In this document: one piece after another, positions 1-7,905 of the stretch
Layout of the letters: every line of letters starts with the position of its first letter
How positions within the stretch are numbered: the first letter of the stretch is position 1
DNA from: RGIG3528 sp045616485
GTDB taxonomy: Bacteria > Bacillota > Clostridia > Lachnospirales > Lachnospiraceae
Direction of reading: 5' to 3'
Assembly (NCBI GenBank): GCA_045616485.1
Contig: JAZLGU010000031.1
Location: 7,849 to 71,848, forward strand
DNA: 64,000 nucleotides
The notes under the pieces: generated by a model
The model's input: only the letters and a program-made list of their open reading frames with translations
What the model was told of the DNA's origin: nothing
Databases searched by the model: none
Program-made: the position numbers and the translations under genes

Positions 1-902
1 ATTTCTTCCGATACAGCATGCCCACGATGTGCCTCACTTAGCTCCGGGAACAGGGACTTAGCCTTCTCATTGCATCCCAGAAGTCCATATTTGGGGTCTG
101 TCATGATAAAGACATTATCCGTCTCATTAACAAATTTTTCCCGACCTATATCCGTCGCCTGGAATAAGTTACCTTTATTAATAGAAAGGGAAATAATTAA
201 TAAAACTACTGACGCAACAGCAGGAGTAGTATCGATATTAGGCCTATAGATCAGCATAAATCCTACACTGGCCCCCATAAGGCCAATAGCACTCATAAGT
301 ACGATAAGATTTCTACGCTCATACAAAACTTTTGTGCTGATAAATTTAAGTATGGTGAATACTAAGCTTATGGTAAGCACCATACAAATGATGGAATACC
401 TGATTATAAATACCGGGCCCAGCTGCATATTCACTCCGGTATAAGTCTTAAAGTCCAGAAAGTCCCCGATTACATTTTCTATTTCCTCAGGATCCGGCAG
501 ATTCCAATGACCATTTTGACTCCACTTATAGTCCAACTGGGAAAAAACAAGATTTCTGTAGTTACCGGTCCACAAAAGAACTATGCCTACCATCTCCATG
601 AGTAGCCATATGTGAGTCAGGGCCCTGTCCCATTTATGACGCTTTATATGAAGGAAGGACATGACAAAGAGCAGGAAAAAGAAATAAAACATAGAATTAC
701 CCAGATACTGGATATTAAGCGCCATTCCGGCAGCTCCGGGCACTCCTGCTTTTATTAAAAGCAAATAGCCTACGTTCATAAAAAAACAGGATATAAGACA
801 CAGTATCAACAAAGTAACCGGCTTGGACTGCCTGATATGCAAAAGCATCCAAATATTTACCAAACAAATAATGACCGATACAATCTGAAAAGCAAGAATC
901 AT
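1..902 (-). CDS. Membrane sensor protein with 7TM N-terminus and PAS domain, partial (C-terminus outside window)
   Basis: An open frame runs from an ATG at 902 to the window edge, about 300 codons without a stop. A Shine-Dalgarno GGGAG lies just upstream (about 904-913). The translation has about seven hydrophobic segments in its first 220 residues (for example around 1-20, 30-50, 60-85, 95-115, 165-190, 200-220 and 225-245), the layout of the 7TM input region of histidine kinases and diguanylate cyclases (HisKA_7TM type). After the last helix comes a soluble stretch with 'DNVFIMTDPKYGLLGCN', which reads like the start of a PAS domain. The output domain (kinase, GGDEF or other) is not in the window. 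A 14-bp inverted repeat sits directly before the start. Membrane sensor is well supported by the hydrophobicity pattern; the exact output class is unknown. Confidence 0.7.
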   Translation of the reverse strand, partial: MILAFQIVSVIICLVNIWMLLHIRQSKPVTLLILCLISCFFMNVGYLLLIKAGVPGAAGMALNIQYLGNSMFYFFFLLFVMSFLHIKRHKWDRALTHIWLLMEMVGIVLLWTGNYRNLVFSQLDYKWSQNGHWNLPDPEEIENVIGDFLDFKTYTGVNMQLGPVFIIRYSIICMVLTISLVFTILKFISTKVLYERRNLIVLMSAIGLMGASVGFMLIYRPNIDTTPAVASVVLLIISLSINKGNLFQATDIGREKFVNETDNVFIMTDPKYGLLGCNEKAKSLFPELSEAHRGHAVSEE

Positions 903-922
903 AAGGAATCTCCCAAAAAATA

Positions 923-959
923 ATAACGATATAGCATTTTAGTATTGCTATACCGTTAT
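923..959. repeat. Inverted repeat upstream of the membrane sensor gene
   Basis: Arms 923-936 and 946-959 pair over 14 bases with a single G-U, around a 9-base loop. The repeat lies 21 bases before the start codon at 902, where the promoter/leader of the minus-strand sensor gene must be. It could be an operator or an RNA hairpin. Confidence 0.45.
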
Positions 960-1107
960 AATATCATAATCGCAATGTTCATTTTCTAAAGATAATCTTA
1001 CTTTATAATTAAAAGTGTGTTTATTGGTGAAACAGCTCCGGTCACCTCTACATGACGCTTATATTTCCCTTCTTATCATTTGAAAATCCTGGTTGTACCG
1101 TGGAACT

Positions 1108-1156
1108 GCCGGGGTGACACCTCAAAAGTTGTCATTTAAAACCGTCCCCGGTGACA
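1108..1156. repeat. REP-like short repeat (CCGTCCCC/GGTGACAC type)
   Basis: This 254-base spacer (903-1156) contains no gene. Its right end holds GGGGTGACAC (1111-1120) and AAAACCGTCCCC directly followed by GGTGACAC (1138-1156). The 12-mer GGGGACGGTTTT recurs, inverted relative to this copy, at 63845-63856. Such sequences are typical of REP-like intergenic repeats associated with Y1-type (RAYT) transposases; no transposase is in the window. Confidence 0.4.
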
Positions 1157-1624
1157 CTAAAAGTGCAGGAATTCCAGCTGTCCTGTGGTTTCGTCTATAT
1201 TAATAATCCCGTAATGCAGGTCGTTTGCTGCCCCCGGATTAAAGAGATGCACCCCGTTCATCTCATCGTAAAACTGCTCATGAGTGTGTCCAAACAAAGC
1301 CACCTGTCGTTCATTTTTCATAGCTGTAGCATAAAGCATGTATACACCCTGTTTTACGCCTTCACGGTAGCCATGAGTGGACATAAATTTGATACCAGCC
1401 AGGGTGTCAAAAGAACATTCAGGCAGTGCAGACCCGAGGTCACAATTGCCTTTCACCCGAATTAGCTTTACATTGCCAAAAGCCGGCAGCTCACGAAGGC
1501 CCCTCATAATATCATCTTCACCATCTCCCAGATGAATAAGCACATCCGCATCCGTATTCTTTTGCATTATCTCATATACATATTTTTCTCTGTAGTGTGA
1601 ATCAGACAGCACCAGAATTTTCAT
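1157..1624 (-). CDS. YfcE/MJ0936-family metallophosphoesterase
   Basis: The 155-residue protein opens with 'MKILVLSDSHYREKY', the D-x-H metal-binding motif of calcineurin-like phosphoesterases, followed by 'LIHLGDGEDD' (GD motif), 'RVKGNCD' (GNxD) and 'FGHTHEQ' (GHTH). All expected metal ligands of the YfcE/MJ0936 family are present at normal length. Members hydrolyse artificial phosphodiesters in vitro with a two-metal centre; the natural substrate is generally unknown. The start has a strong AAAGGAG eight bases upstream. In many Clostridia the gene follows rdgB/xtp, but here its upstream side is a repeat-rich spacer, so it appears to be transcribed alone. Confidence 0.9.
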   Translation of the reverse strand: MKILVLSDSHYREKYVYEIMQKNTDADVLIHLGDGEDDIMRGLRELPAFGNVKLIRVKGNCDLGSALPECSFDTLAGIKFMSTHGYREGVKQGVYMLYATAMKNERQVALFGHTHEQFYDEMNGVHLFNPGAANDLHYGIINIDETTGQLEFLHF

Positions 1625-1698
1625 ATTTTCTCCTTTGCCGTAGGCAATGGAGGCCTGTACGGCGAGTACTATAATTAGCTTTCGTTAGAAAGCGTGTC

Positions 1699-1730
1699 CT
1701 CTTTCTCTCCTTTTATGGAACGAAGTGGAA
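1699..1730. repeat. 32-bp direct repeat, copy 1
   Basis: Identical over 32 bases to 1823-1854; the two copies start 124 bases apart. The unit contains CTCCTTTTAT followed by GGAACGAAGTGGAA, and its complement carries an AAAGGAG motif. Confidence 0.8.
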
Positions 1731-1822
1731 TAAATGGAGAACTCCGTTAGGAGTTTTAAAGCCGCGCCTTCATGCGAAGCATGAATTATAATGGCTTAGC
1801 GTCCTTGTCTTCTCCTTGCCTT

Positions 1823-1854
1823 CTCTTTCTCTCCTTTTATGGAACGAAGTGGAA
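1823..1854. repeat. 32-bp direct repeat, copy 2
   Basis: Second copy of the 1699-1730 unit, with no mismatch. Confidence 0.8.
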
Positions 1855-1950
1855 AATGAAGACAAAATGGAGTTATACTGACATAGGGGCGGTCCTTTAT
1901 TCATGGACCACCCCTTTTGTCACGAAAAAATTTTATGCAATATTTGTAGA

Positions 1951-2736
1951 TTACTTCATTAAGGATTTTCTTACAGGCTTGTAGATAAAGAAAGATACAA
2001 TGCTGCAAGGTACACACTTAATCAGATTAAGTGGTGTTGTTGCGAAAAGAACAAAGGTAAGCATATTGCTAATGGCCTTGTTTTTATCTGTACCCATTCC
2101 AATAAGCTTCTCCATGGACATATGATAAAGTGTTGAATACATAGGAAGGAGCACAAATGCATTAAGTAAAACGCCTGCTACACAGCAAACAACTGTACCT
2201 ACTCCAAGACCAATAGCAGCAGTTACCTTGCTACGCTTAAATGTGTAGATAGTAGCTGCAGGAACAACAAATGCGCAGCCGATAATAAAGTTGGCAAATT
2301 CACCAACGAAAGCTGTACTTGTACCATTAAGAATAATATTCAGCATAATCTTAATGAACTCGATTACAATACCTGCCAAAGGTCCCATTACAAATGCACC
2401 AAGTACTACAGGGAGCTCAGAAAAGTCTACCTTGTAAAAAGATGGAAGGAATGGAAGCGGGAAGCTTAAGAGATTCAGGATAATGGCTATAGCAGAAAGA
2501 ACAGCAATGGTAACCATTTTTCTGGTGCCCTTCATACGTGGCTCGTCATTCTCGCGACCTGCTCTCTTGTCTGCAATCTTCTCAGCAATAATAGCAAATG
2601 CTACAAGCGCAATCACGCAGATAACTGCGATTACGATGGTCATGATAGTACCATCTTTTTTGAAGGCTTCAATATTGTCCTTGAATGCCTCGACCACATT
2701 AATCTTTTCCCAAACGCCTTTTAAATACTTTAACAT
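1951..2736 (-). CDS. ribU: Riboflavin ECF transporter S component RibU
   Basis: The substrate-binding membrane subunit of an ECF-type vitamin importer, expected to bind riboflavin and work with the shared EcfAA'T module (not in the window). The core, from about residue 75, has six hydrophobic segments and RibU-like motifs such as 'FYKVDFSELPVVLGAF', 'GPLAGIVIEFIK', 'GTSTAFVGEFANF' and 'PLNLIKCVP'. The start chosen is ATG 2736, with AAGGAT a few bases upstream; a longer reading back to 2865 would translate the riboswitch terminator and is rejected. At 261 residues it is longer than usual RibU (about 190-210): an extra N-terminal TM helix (about residues 31-53) and a charged linker precede the core. 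An FMN riboswitch and terminator upstream confirm the vitamin assignment. Confidence 0.93.
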   Translation of the reverse strand: MLKYLKGVWEKINVVEAFKDNIEAFKKDGTIMTIVIAVICVIALVAFAIIAEKIADKRAGRENDEPRMKGTRKMVTIAVLSAIAIILNLLSFPLPFLPSFYKVDFSELPVVLGAFVMGPLAGIVIEFIKIMLNIILNGTSTAFVGEFANFIIGCAFVVPAATIYTFKRSKVTAAIGLGVGTVVCCVAGVLLNAFVLLPMYSTLYHMSMEKLIGMGTDKNKAISNMLTFVLFATTPLNLIKCVPCSIVSFFIYKPVRKSLMK

Positions 2737-2825
2737 ATTACATCCTTTCCGGGGCTCTGCCCCAAGATGTCCCCTCGATGCCTGTGATATTTTGCCTAAT
2801 ATGTCGGGTATTTTCCCGTCATCAT

Positions 2826-2866
2826 GTATAAAAACAGTGCCCTCAAAACAAAGCTTCGAGGGCACT
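2826..2866 (-). terminator. Intrinsic terminator of the FMN riboswitch expression platform
   Basis: On the minus strand AGTGCCCTC (2866-2858) pairs perfectly with GAGGGCACT (2844-2836), followed by a run of U (TGTTTTTAT). It lies between the FMN aptamer and ribU, as expected for riboswitch control by premature termination. Confidence 0.9.
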
Positions 2867-2892
2867 TAAATACACGTGATAAAATATACGCA

Positions 2893-3011
2893 TGCGTCTT
2901 CTTTCATCCGGACTATAACCGTCGGTCTCGGAATTACACCGAGTCAGTCAGGAAAAACCTGAGTCGTGGACTTTACCACCGATAGGGAATTGCACCCATC
3001 CTCGAAGAAAC
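2893..3011 (-). promoter_or_regulatory. FMN riboswitch (RFN element)
   Basis: Read on the minus strand, the conserved RFN blocks appear in order: GGATGGGTGCAATTCCC, then ATCGGTGGTAAAGTCCACGA, then GGTGTAATTCCGAGACCGAC and GGTTATAGTCCGGATG, ending in AAAGAAG, which closes P1 with CTTC at the 5' side. It precedes ribU, with a terminator in between, so FMN should switch off riboflavin import. Confidence 0.95.
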
Positions 3012-3046
3012 AATCTTAAATTATAATTTTTATTTATCTGAAAGGC

Positions 3047-3526
3047 TTACTCAACCTTTAAGATCTTGAATACTACAGTATCGCCGGAAGGTGTCTCTAC
3101 CTTAACCTTTGCTCCTGCTTTTTTGCCCTTGAGAGCCATGCCCAGAGGGGATTCATTGGAGATAAGTCCCTTAAGAATATTAGCCTCAGTGGAACCTACC
3201 ATTTTATACTCTACAGTCTCATCAAACTCTACATCAAGAACTGTAATCTTGGAACCGATACCAACTACACCGGCATCTACGTCCTTTTCATCTACTACTT
3301 CAACATTCTTAAGGATAGCCTCGAGCTCTTCAATACGTGTCTCGATCTCTCTCTGCTCATCCTTAGCTGCATCATACTCTGCATTCTCAGAAAGGTCGCC
3401 CTGCTCTCTGGCTTCCTTAATCTTCTGGGATATCTCTTTACGCTTAACTACTTTGAGATGCTCCAGCTCTTCTTCAATTTTTTTGAGACCATCAACGGTC
3501 AAAACGTTCTTTTTTACTTCTGCCAT
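3047..3526 (-). CDS. greA: Transcription elongation factor GreA
   Basis: A 159-residue protein of standard GreA length. Residues 1-75 form the antiparallel coiled coil, with the tip 'REQGDLSENAEYDAAKDEQ' carrying the acidic D/E pair that stimulates RNA polymerase transcript cleavage; residues 80-159 form the FKBP-like C-terminal domain with 'ISNESPLGMALKGKKAG'. It binds the polymerase secondary channel and rescues backtracked complexes. The start has AAAAGGAG nine bases upstream. A clear SigA-type promoter sits at 3597-3625, so greA begins its own transcript; the FMN riboswitch begins only about 35 bases after its stop. Confidence 0.97.
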   Translation of the reverse strand: MAEVKKNVLTVDGLKKIEEELEHLKVVKRKEISQKIKEAREQGDLSENAEYDAAKDEQREIETRIEELEAILKNVEVVDEKDVDAGVVGIGSKITVLDVEFDETVEYKMVGSTEANILKGLISNESPLGMALKGKKAGAKVKVETPSGDTVVFKILKVE

Positions 3527-3596
3527 GTCAAACTCCTTTTAAATGAGTCTTTATTCCTACGTCAGAAACGCATCTGCTTACGCACTCTGAATGCAC

Positions 3597-3625
3597 ATTT
3601 TATATCACTGCCTGCATTTTGTCAA
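3597..3625 (-). promoter_or_regulatory. SigA-type promoter of greA
   Basis: On the minus strand TTGACA (3625-3620), a 17-base spacer and TAAAAT (3602-3597) lie about 70 bases before the greA start. Confidence 0.75.
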
Positions 3626-3646
3626 GATATTTTCCCCATTAAAACT

Positions 3647-5338
3647 TTAACGTGTCACACCACTGCCAAACCAATTGTCGTTCAGCCACTTGATACGCTT
3701 GTCATTTACGGTAATAAGATTTGTATAATCTCCCAGAGATGTGATCTTCTGATCTTTATTTTCCTTGGCTTTTGTATTAGCATAGTCACGATCCGCCTTG
3801 CCTGCAGCAGCTATGGCTTTCATATCTGAGACCATAGTATCATAGGCTCCACCATCATAAAATGCTGCCCATTTTTCACGGACCATATCACGGAACCACT
3901 TTTCCTTCATAAGAAGCACGAACCAGTAGTTGGCACGGTCTCCATATTTGCCATCAAAGAGATTATCAAAGGCACCGGCCATAAGGTCATATTTTTTACC
4001 AGGGAAACTGGACGCCCCAAAATATCCCCATTCAAAATCCCATGGACACAGAAAGGTAAGCTTTTTAAACTTTGATTTTTCAGAGAAATCCACAGCCATA
4101 AAGAAGCTTCCTTCTCCACGATCATAGTCCAGCGTAATTTCCTCAATCAGATAACTGCATACCGCAGAATCAAGATCCAATACAGCACCGATACAGTCTT
4201 TGGCATTATCATAGACTCCCTTTGCCTCTACCAGCTCCCATTTATCATTGAACATGTAATACTTTTTGTTTTCAACAGCCTCATAGATAATATTGAATAC
4301 ATTGTTCGTATAATTCTGTATAAACTTAGTCTGCTCATCAGAAGTAACATCTGTACGAATAGTAATATATCTGGATTTGAATGTCTTGGTCTGGCCCAAC
4401 ACATCTGTCACAGTTGCCTTGTCATGGTGAGTCAACTTAAAACAAGGTTTCACTTTAGAATTGGCATAATTATCTATTTCCAGAAAATATCCTATGTCAG
4501 TACCGGTATAATTCTCTTTTGGCTCATTGACATTAACTCTGTTTTTCTTAGCCTCGCTTTGCTCACATAGGGTATACATCCCCATATATGTGCCATTCAG
4601 GAAAACATGCACCATACAAGCATCTGATACATAGTACTTTCCGCCATGAAGAGCATTAGCCAGGCTAAATGCATAGATATTATCAAACGGACGCCCTGTA
4701 GATGTCTCAAGCAGTACCCAGTCCTTAAATGCATTTCCTGAATTCAGGCCAAAAAGATTCTGCTTCTCATCAAATTTAATCTTATAAGGGTAACTTTCAT
4801 TAGGATATTTGGCCCTATTGGTATCTGAACCTGACCCGCTTTTAGGAGCTGCACTACTGTTTCCGCGTACACGTATCTGGGCTGTGGTTGTAAGGGCAAA
4901 CGACTCAGGACAATTTAGTGTGTATATAACACATGGTACAGTCTCTGCCTCCAGATAAACAGACGCACTGTCTTTCGTAGTAATACTGATAACAGGAAAG
5001 CCATAGGTATCGCCTGCAAAAGTCTCCTGCATCTTTATATATTCGGCAGAAGTCAGCTTCTTCTCATGCTGATTGTATAAAGCCTGCGCCTCCGCACTAA
5101 TAGGGGTAGGTGTGTTGGTAGGCTTAGGAGTATCAGTAGGAATGGCTGTAGGCTCTTTACTAGGCTCAGCTGTATTTTGAGGTGTCTCAGATGTAGATGC
5201 TGCAGGTGTATCTGATGGGATCAGGCTTGGCTCTGTCTTTTCCTGTCCGCAGGCTGCACCTATTACACATAAAAACGCAAGAGCCACAATGGCTCCTGCG
5301 TTTTTGAATTTTTTGTTTCCTAAAACTGTTTTTCTCAT
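3647..5338 (-). CDS. CotH-kinase family lipoprotein
   Basis: A 563-residue exported lipoprotein: the signal peptide ends in the lipobox 'VIGAAC' with Cys30, followed by a Ser/Thr/Pro-rich spacer to about residue 80. The rest matches the CotH kinase family: 'IRVRGNSS' and 'SYPYKIKFDEKQNLFGLN', 'DWVLLETSTGRPFDNIYAF', 'VFLNGTYMGMYTLCEQ' and, late in the chain, 'LDLDSAVCSYLIEE' and 'PWDFEWGYFG', corresponding to the catalytic and metal-binding segments. CotH of Bacillus is an atypical protein kinase acting on spore coat proteins; here the lipoprotein anchor places the domain outside the membrane, so the substrate and phosphate donor are open questions. Spacing to pepF upstream is 27 bases, suggesting co-transcription. 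Confidence 0.85.
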   Translation of the reverse strand: MRKTVLGNKKFKNAGAIVALAFLCVIGAACGQEKTEPSLIPSDTPAASTSETPQNTAEPSKEPTAIPTDTPKPTNTPTPISAEAQALYNQHEKKLTSAEYIKMQETFAGDTYGFPVISITTKDSASVYLEAETVPCVIYTLNCPESFALTTTAQIRVRGNSSAAPKSGSGSDTNRAKYPNESYPYKIKFDEKQNLFGLNSGNAFKDWVLLETSTGRPFDNIYAFSLANALHGGKYYVSDACMVHVFLNGTYMGMYTLCEQSEAKKNRVNVNEPKENYTGTDIGYFLEIDNYANSKVKPCFKLTHHDKATVTDVLGQTKTFKSRYITIRTDVTSDEQTKFIQNYTNNVFNIIYEAVENKKYYMFNDKWELVEAKGVYDNAKDCIGAVLDLDSAVCSYLIEEITLDYDRGEGSFFMAVDFSEKSKFKKLTFLCPWDFEWGYFGASSFPGKKYDLMAGAFDNLFDGKYGDRANYWFVLLMKEKWFRDMVREKWAAFYDGGAYDTMVSDMKAIAAAGKADRDYANTKAKENKDQKITSLGDYTNLITVNDKRIKWLNDNWFGSGVTR

Positions 5339-5365
5339 AATCCCTCTTACGTTTATTATAGCTTA

Positions 5366-7162
5366 TTACATTAATGCTTCGAATTCATCCATCAGATTGC
5401 TAAATACCTGCAGAGCCTGCTCAATAGGCTCAGGACTGGTCATATCTACGCCTGCAACCTTAAGAAGGTCTGTAGGAGACATAGTACATCCGCCTGACAG
5501 GAACTTCTTGTAGTCTGCTACTGCACTCTCGCCCTCTGTAAGGATACGATTGGACAACGCCAGTGCTGCTGAGTAGCCTGTGGAGTACTGATATACGTAG
5601 AAATTGTAGAAGAAGTGAGGAATACGTGCCCACTCAAATGCAATTTCCGGATCACTCACAACTGCATCTCCATAGTACTTCTTGTTAAGATCATAGTACA
5701 TCTGGCAAAGCTTGTCAGATGTAAGGCTCTCACCTCTTTCAGCTGCTTCATGGGTAGCCAGCTCAAATTCTGCAAACATAGCCTGACGATAAAGAGTAGT
5801 ACGGAAATCATCCAGCATGTGATTGATAATATATGCTCTTTCCTTCTTGTCTGTAGTCTTTTTAAGAAGACTCTGTGCCAGAAGGGCTTCATTACAGGTA
5901 GATGCTACCTCTGCAACGAAGATGGTGTAATTGGCATCGGTACAGCTCTGTGCCTGTGCTGACAGGTAGGAGTGCATAGTATGACCCAGCTCATGGATCA
6001 GAGTAAATACAGAATCCAAACCTCCATCATAATTCATAAGGATGTATGGATGAACACCGTAAACGCCGGCAGAGTAAGCACCGCTTCTCTTACCTTCGTT
6101 CTCATACTTATCTATCCAACGTTCATTAAAGGCACGCTCGATAACGTCAGTATAATCTTTGCCCATAGGCTTAAGTGCTTCAAGTACCATGCCCTTAGCT
6201 TCCTCAAAAGGAATCTTCTTGTCTACATCATTAACAAGAGGAATGAAAAGGTCATACATATGCTGCTCAGAGAAGCCTAAAGCTTTCTTTCTGATAGCCA
6301 TGTAACGATGGAGCTTGTCCATATTCTTATTAACTACATTTAACAGATTCTTATATACTGTTGTAGGTACATTGTTCGCATCGGTAGCGGCTTCAAGGCA
6401 GGAATCATACTTTCTGGCCTTAGCCTTGAAAATATGGCTCTTTACAAGATTCTGATAGTTGGCAGCCAGTGTATTCTTGTATGCCTCATACATGGAATAA
6501 TAGCCTGTAAACATATTGCGACGTACATCTACATTGGGATTCTCCAGAAGCACTCTGTAACGACCGTGTGTAATACGGACCTTCTCGCCGTTCTCGTCCT
6601 CAATCTCCGGGAATACTACGTCTGCATTATCAAACATTGAGAATACGCTGGATGGTCCGGACAGAACCTCACCTGCTGATGCCAGCAGCTCTTCCATCTC
6701 AGGAGAAAGTGTATGCTTGGCAGAACGAAGTGTCTCCTTAATGGAAACGTCGAACTCGTGGAGCTTGTCACACTCTGCGTAAAGTGTATCAAGCTTGGTA
6801 GAAAGGCCTGTCAAAAGCTCAGGCTCTACAAATGAAAGCTTTTCAGAGATGCCTGTAGCGAAAGCAGCCATACGCATTCTGAAGGACTGATTTTCTGTAT
6901 TTTTTGTATCTGCATCAGCCAGGCGCATAACATAGCCATAAGTCTTTTCAAAATACTCGCTAAGGCGCTGATCCAGTGTGTACAGCTCATAGAGTGAGGC
7001 GCCACTTTCGCATATTCTGCCCTTCATAGCTGCTATCTTATCAGAGATTTCTACAATCTTCTGACGATCTGCTTCGAATGCTTCCATGGAAGGATAGATG
7101 TCCTCCAGATTCCATGTGTCTTCTACAGGTACCTGACTTCTTTTCTTAAGTTCTTTTTCCAT
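5366..7162 (-). CDS. pepF: Oligoendopeptidase F (M3B peptidase)
   Basis: The 598-residue chain has the M3 zinc site 'TLIHELGHTMHSYLS' near residue 390, the second-glutamate region 'TIFVAEVASTCNEALL' about 25 residues later, and the late 'FYNFYVYQYSTGYSAALALS' substrate-binding segment, all standard for PepF at standard length. It cleaves short peptides (roughly 7-17 residues) in the cytoplasm, probably finishing peptides brought in by importers such as the oligopeptide-type system at 14266-19075. Start ATG 7162 has AAAAAGGAG upstream. The CotH lipoprotein gene follows in the same direction. Confidence 0.96.
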   Translation of the reverse strand: MEKELKKRSQVPVEDTWNLEDIYPSMEAFEADRQKIVEISDKIAAMKGRICESGASLYELYTLDQRLSEYFEKTYGYVMRLADADTKNTENQSFRMRMAAFATGISEKLSFVEPELLTGLSTKLDTLYAECDKLHEFDVSIKETLRSAKHTLSPEMEELLASAGEVLSGPSSVFSMFDNADVVFPEIEDENGEKVRITHGRYRVLLENPNVDVRRNMFTGYYSMYEAYKNTLAANYQNLVKSHIFKAKARKYDSCLEAATDANNVPTTVYKNLLNVVNKNMDKLHRYMAIRKKALGFSEQHMYDLFIPLVNDVDKKIPFEEAKGMVLEALKPMGKDYTDVIERAFNERWIDKYENEGKRSGAYSAGVYGVHPYILMNYDGGLDSVFTLIHELGHTMHSYLSAQAQSCTDANYTIFVAEVASTCNEALLAQSLLKKTTDKKERAYIINHMLDDFRTTLYRQAMFAEFELATHEAAERGESLTSDKLCQMYYDLNKKYYGDAVVSDPEIAFEWARIPHFFYNFYVYQYSTGYSAALALSNRILTEGESAVADYKKFLSGGCTMSPTDLLKVAGVDMTSPEPIEQALQVFSNLMDEFEALM

Positions 7163-7211
7163 TTTACTAGTCTCCTTTTTTAATCTTTACCCCTGATTTA
7201 CTTTTATATTT

Positions 7212-7805
7212 TTAAAAAAACACTCCCTTAATAAATATCTCCAGACCAATGCCTATAAGTATAATACCACCTACTATTTCAGCCTTGTTCAGCTTATCCC
7301 CTATCTTGCGTCCCAGTAAAAGTGCTACCAGACAAAGTCCTACAGTCACTACACCTATGATACCTGATGAAAGAAAAGCCTTGTCCATGGAGTAACTCTC
7401 AATAGTAAAGCCTACGGAAAGAGCGTCTATGGAAGTAGCCACTCCCTGTACCAATAAGGCACCCAAGGTAAGCTTTTTAATCTCCTCTTCCTGCTCCTCT
7501 TTTTCTTTGCCGTCCTTAATGCACTCTATAATCATCTTGCCACCTATATAGCAGAGAAGAATAAGTGCAATATACGGTATAAAAGGCTTGAATGTCTTAA
7601 AGTATTCCACTATATAATGGACACAGAACCAGCCGATAAGCGGCATTAAAAACTGAAAAACACCAAATGTACCGGCAATACCAATTACTTTCTTCTTTTT
7701 CATGCCGGGCTCTGCCAGACCGTCCGCTACAGATACCGAAAAAGCATCCATGGCAAGACCTATGCCTAATAAAATACTATTTAATATCAGTGACCAAAAT
7801 TCCAT
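7212..7805 (-). CDS. mntP: MntP-family manganese efflux pump
   Basis: A 197-residue membrane protein with six hydrophobic helices arranged as two repeats of three, typical of MntP (formerly DUF204/YebN). Each repeat has the signature acidic residue: 'GIGLAMDAFSVSVADGL' (Asp20) and 'VATSIDALSVGFTI'. The middle loop between helices 3 and 4 is highly charged (KDGKEKEEQEEEIKK). The family exports Mn2+ when intracellular manganese is high. No yybP-ykoY manganese riboswitch is seen before the gene. It is followed after 49 bases by pepF in the same direction. Confidence 0.9.
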   Translation of the reverse strand: MEFWSLILNSILLGIGLAMDAFSVSVADGLAEPGMKKKKVIGIAGTFGVFQFLMPLIGWFCVHYIVEYFKTFKPFIPYIALILLCYIGGKMIIECIKDGKEKEEQEEEIKKLTLGALLVQGVATSIDALSVGFTIESYSMDKAFLSSGIIGVVTVGLCLVALLLGRKIGDKLNKAEIVGGIILIGIGLEIFIKGVFF

Positions 7806-7840
7806 TTATATCTCCAATTACACAAAACATGCGTATATTA

Positions 7841-7877
7841 TATAACCCCTGCTTGCGATTTGCAAGCAGGGGTTATA
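7841..7877. terminator. Long hairpin between pepO and mntP
   Basis: Arms 7841-7856 and 7862-7877 form a perfect 16-bp stem with a 5-base loop, 28 bases after the pepO stop. The U-rich tail is weak on both strands, so it is a probable terminator or 3'-end stabiliser. Confidence 0.6.
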
Positions 7878-7905
7878 TCAAAATGTCTACACACGAGAGA
7901 AAAAC

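Larger units (their letters stand above)
1625..1950. repeat. Gene-free spacer packed with short palindromes and a 32-bp direct repeat
   Basis: No coding region is seen in these 326 bases. Three compact palindromes stand in a row: 1678-1693 (GCTTTC-gtta-GAAAGC), 1740-1755 (AACTCC-gtta-GGAGTT, the same loop) and 1769-1785 (TTCATGC-gaa-GCATGAA). A perfect 32-bp direct repeat lies at 1699-1730 and 1823-1854. A 10-bp stem (GGGGcGGTCC with GGACCaCCCC) is at about 1888-1915 and is a candidate terminator downstream of ribU. Confidence 0.6.

Noticed and set aside
1888..1925. Third IS150-like hairpin (ACCCCTTTTGTCAC)
   Set aside because: Only the outer ACCCCTTTTGT matches; the stem and loop differ, so it is treated as a plain hairpin.
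2737..2865. 43-codon N-terminal extension of ribU
   Set aside because: It would translate through the riboswitch terminator; ATG 2736 has its own ribosome binding site.
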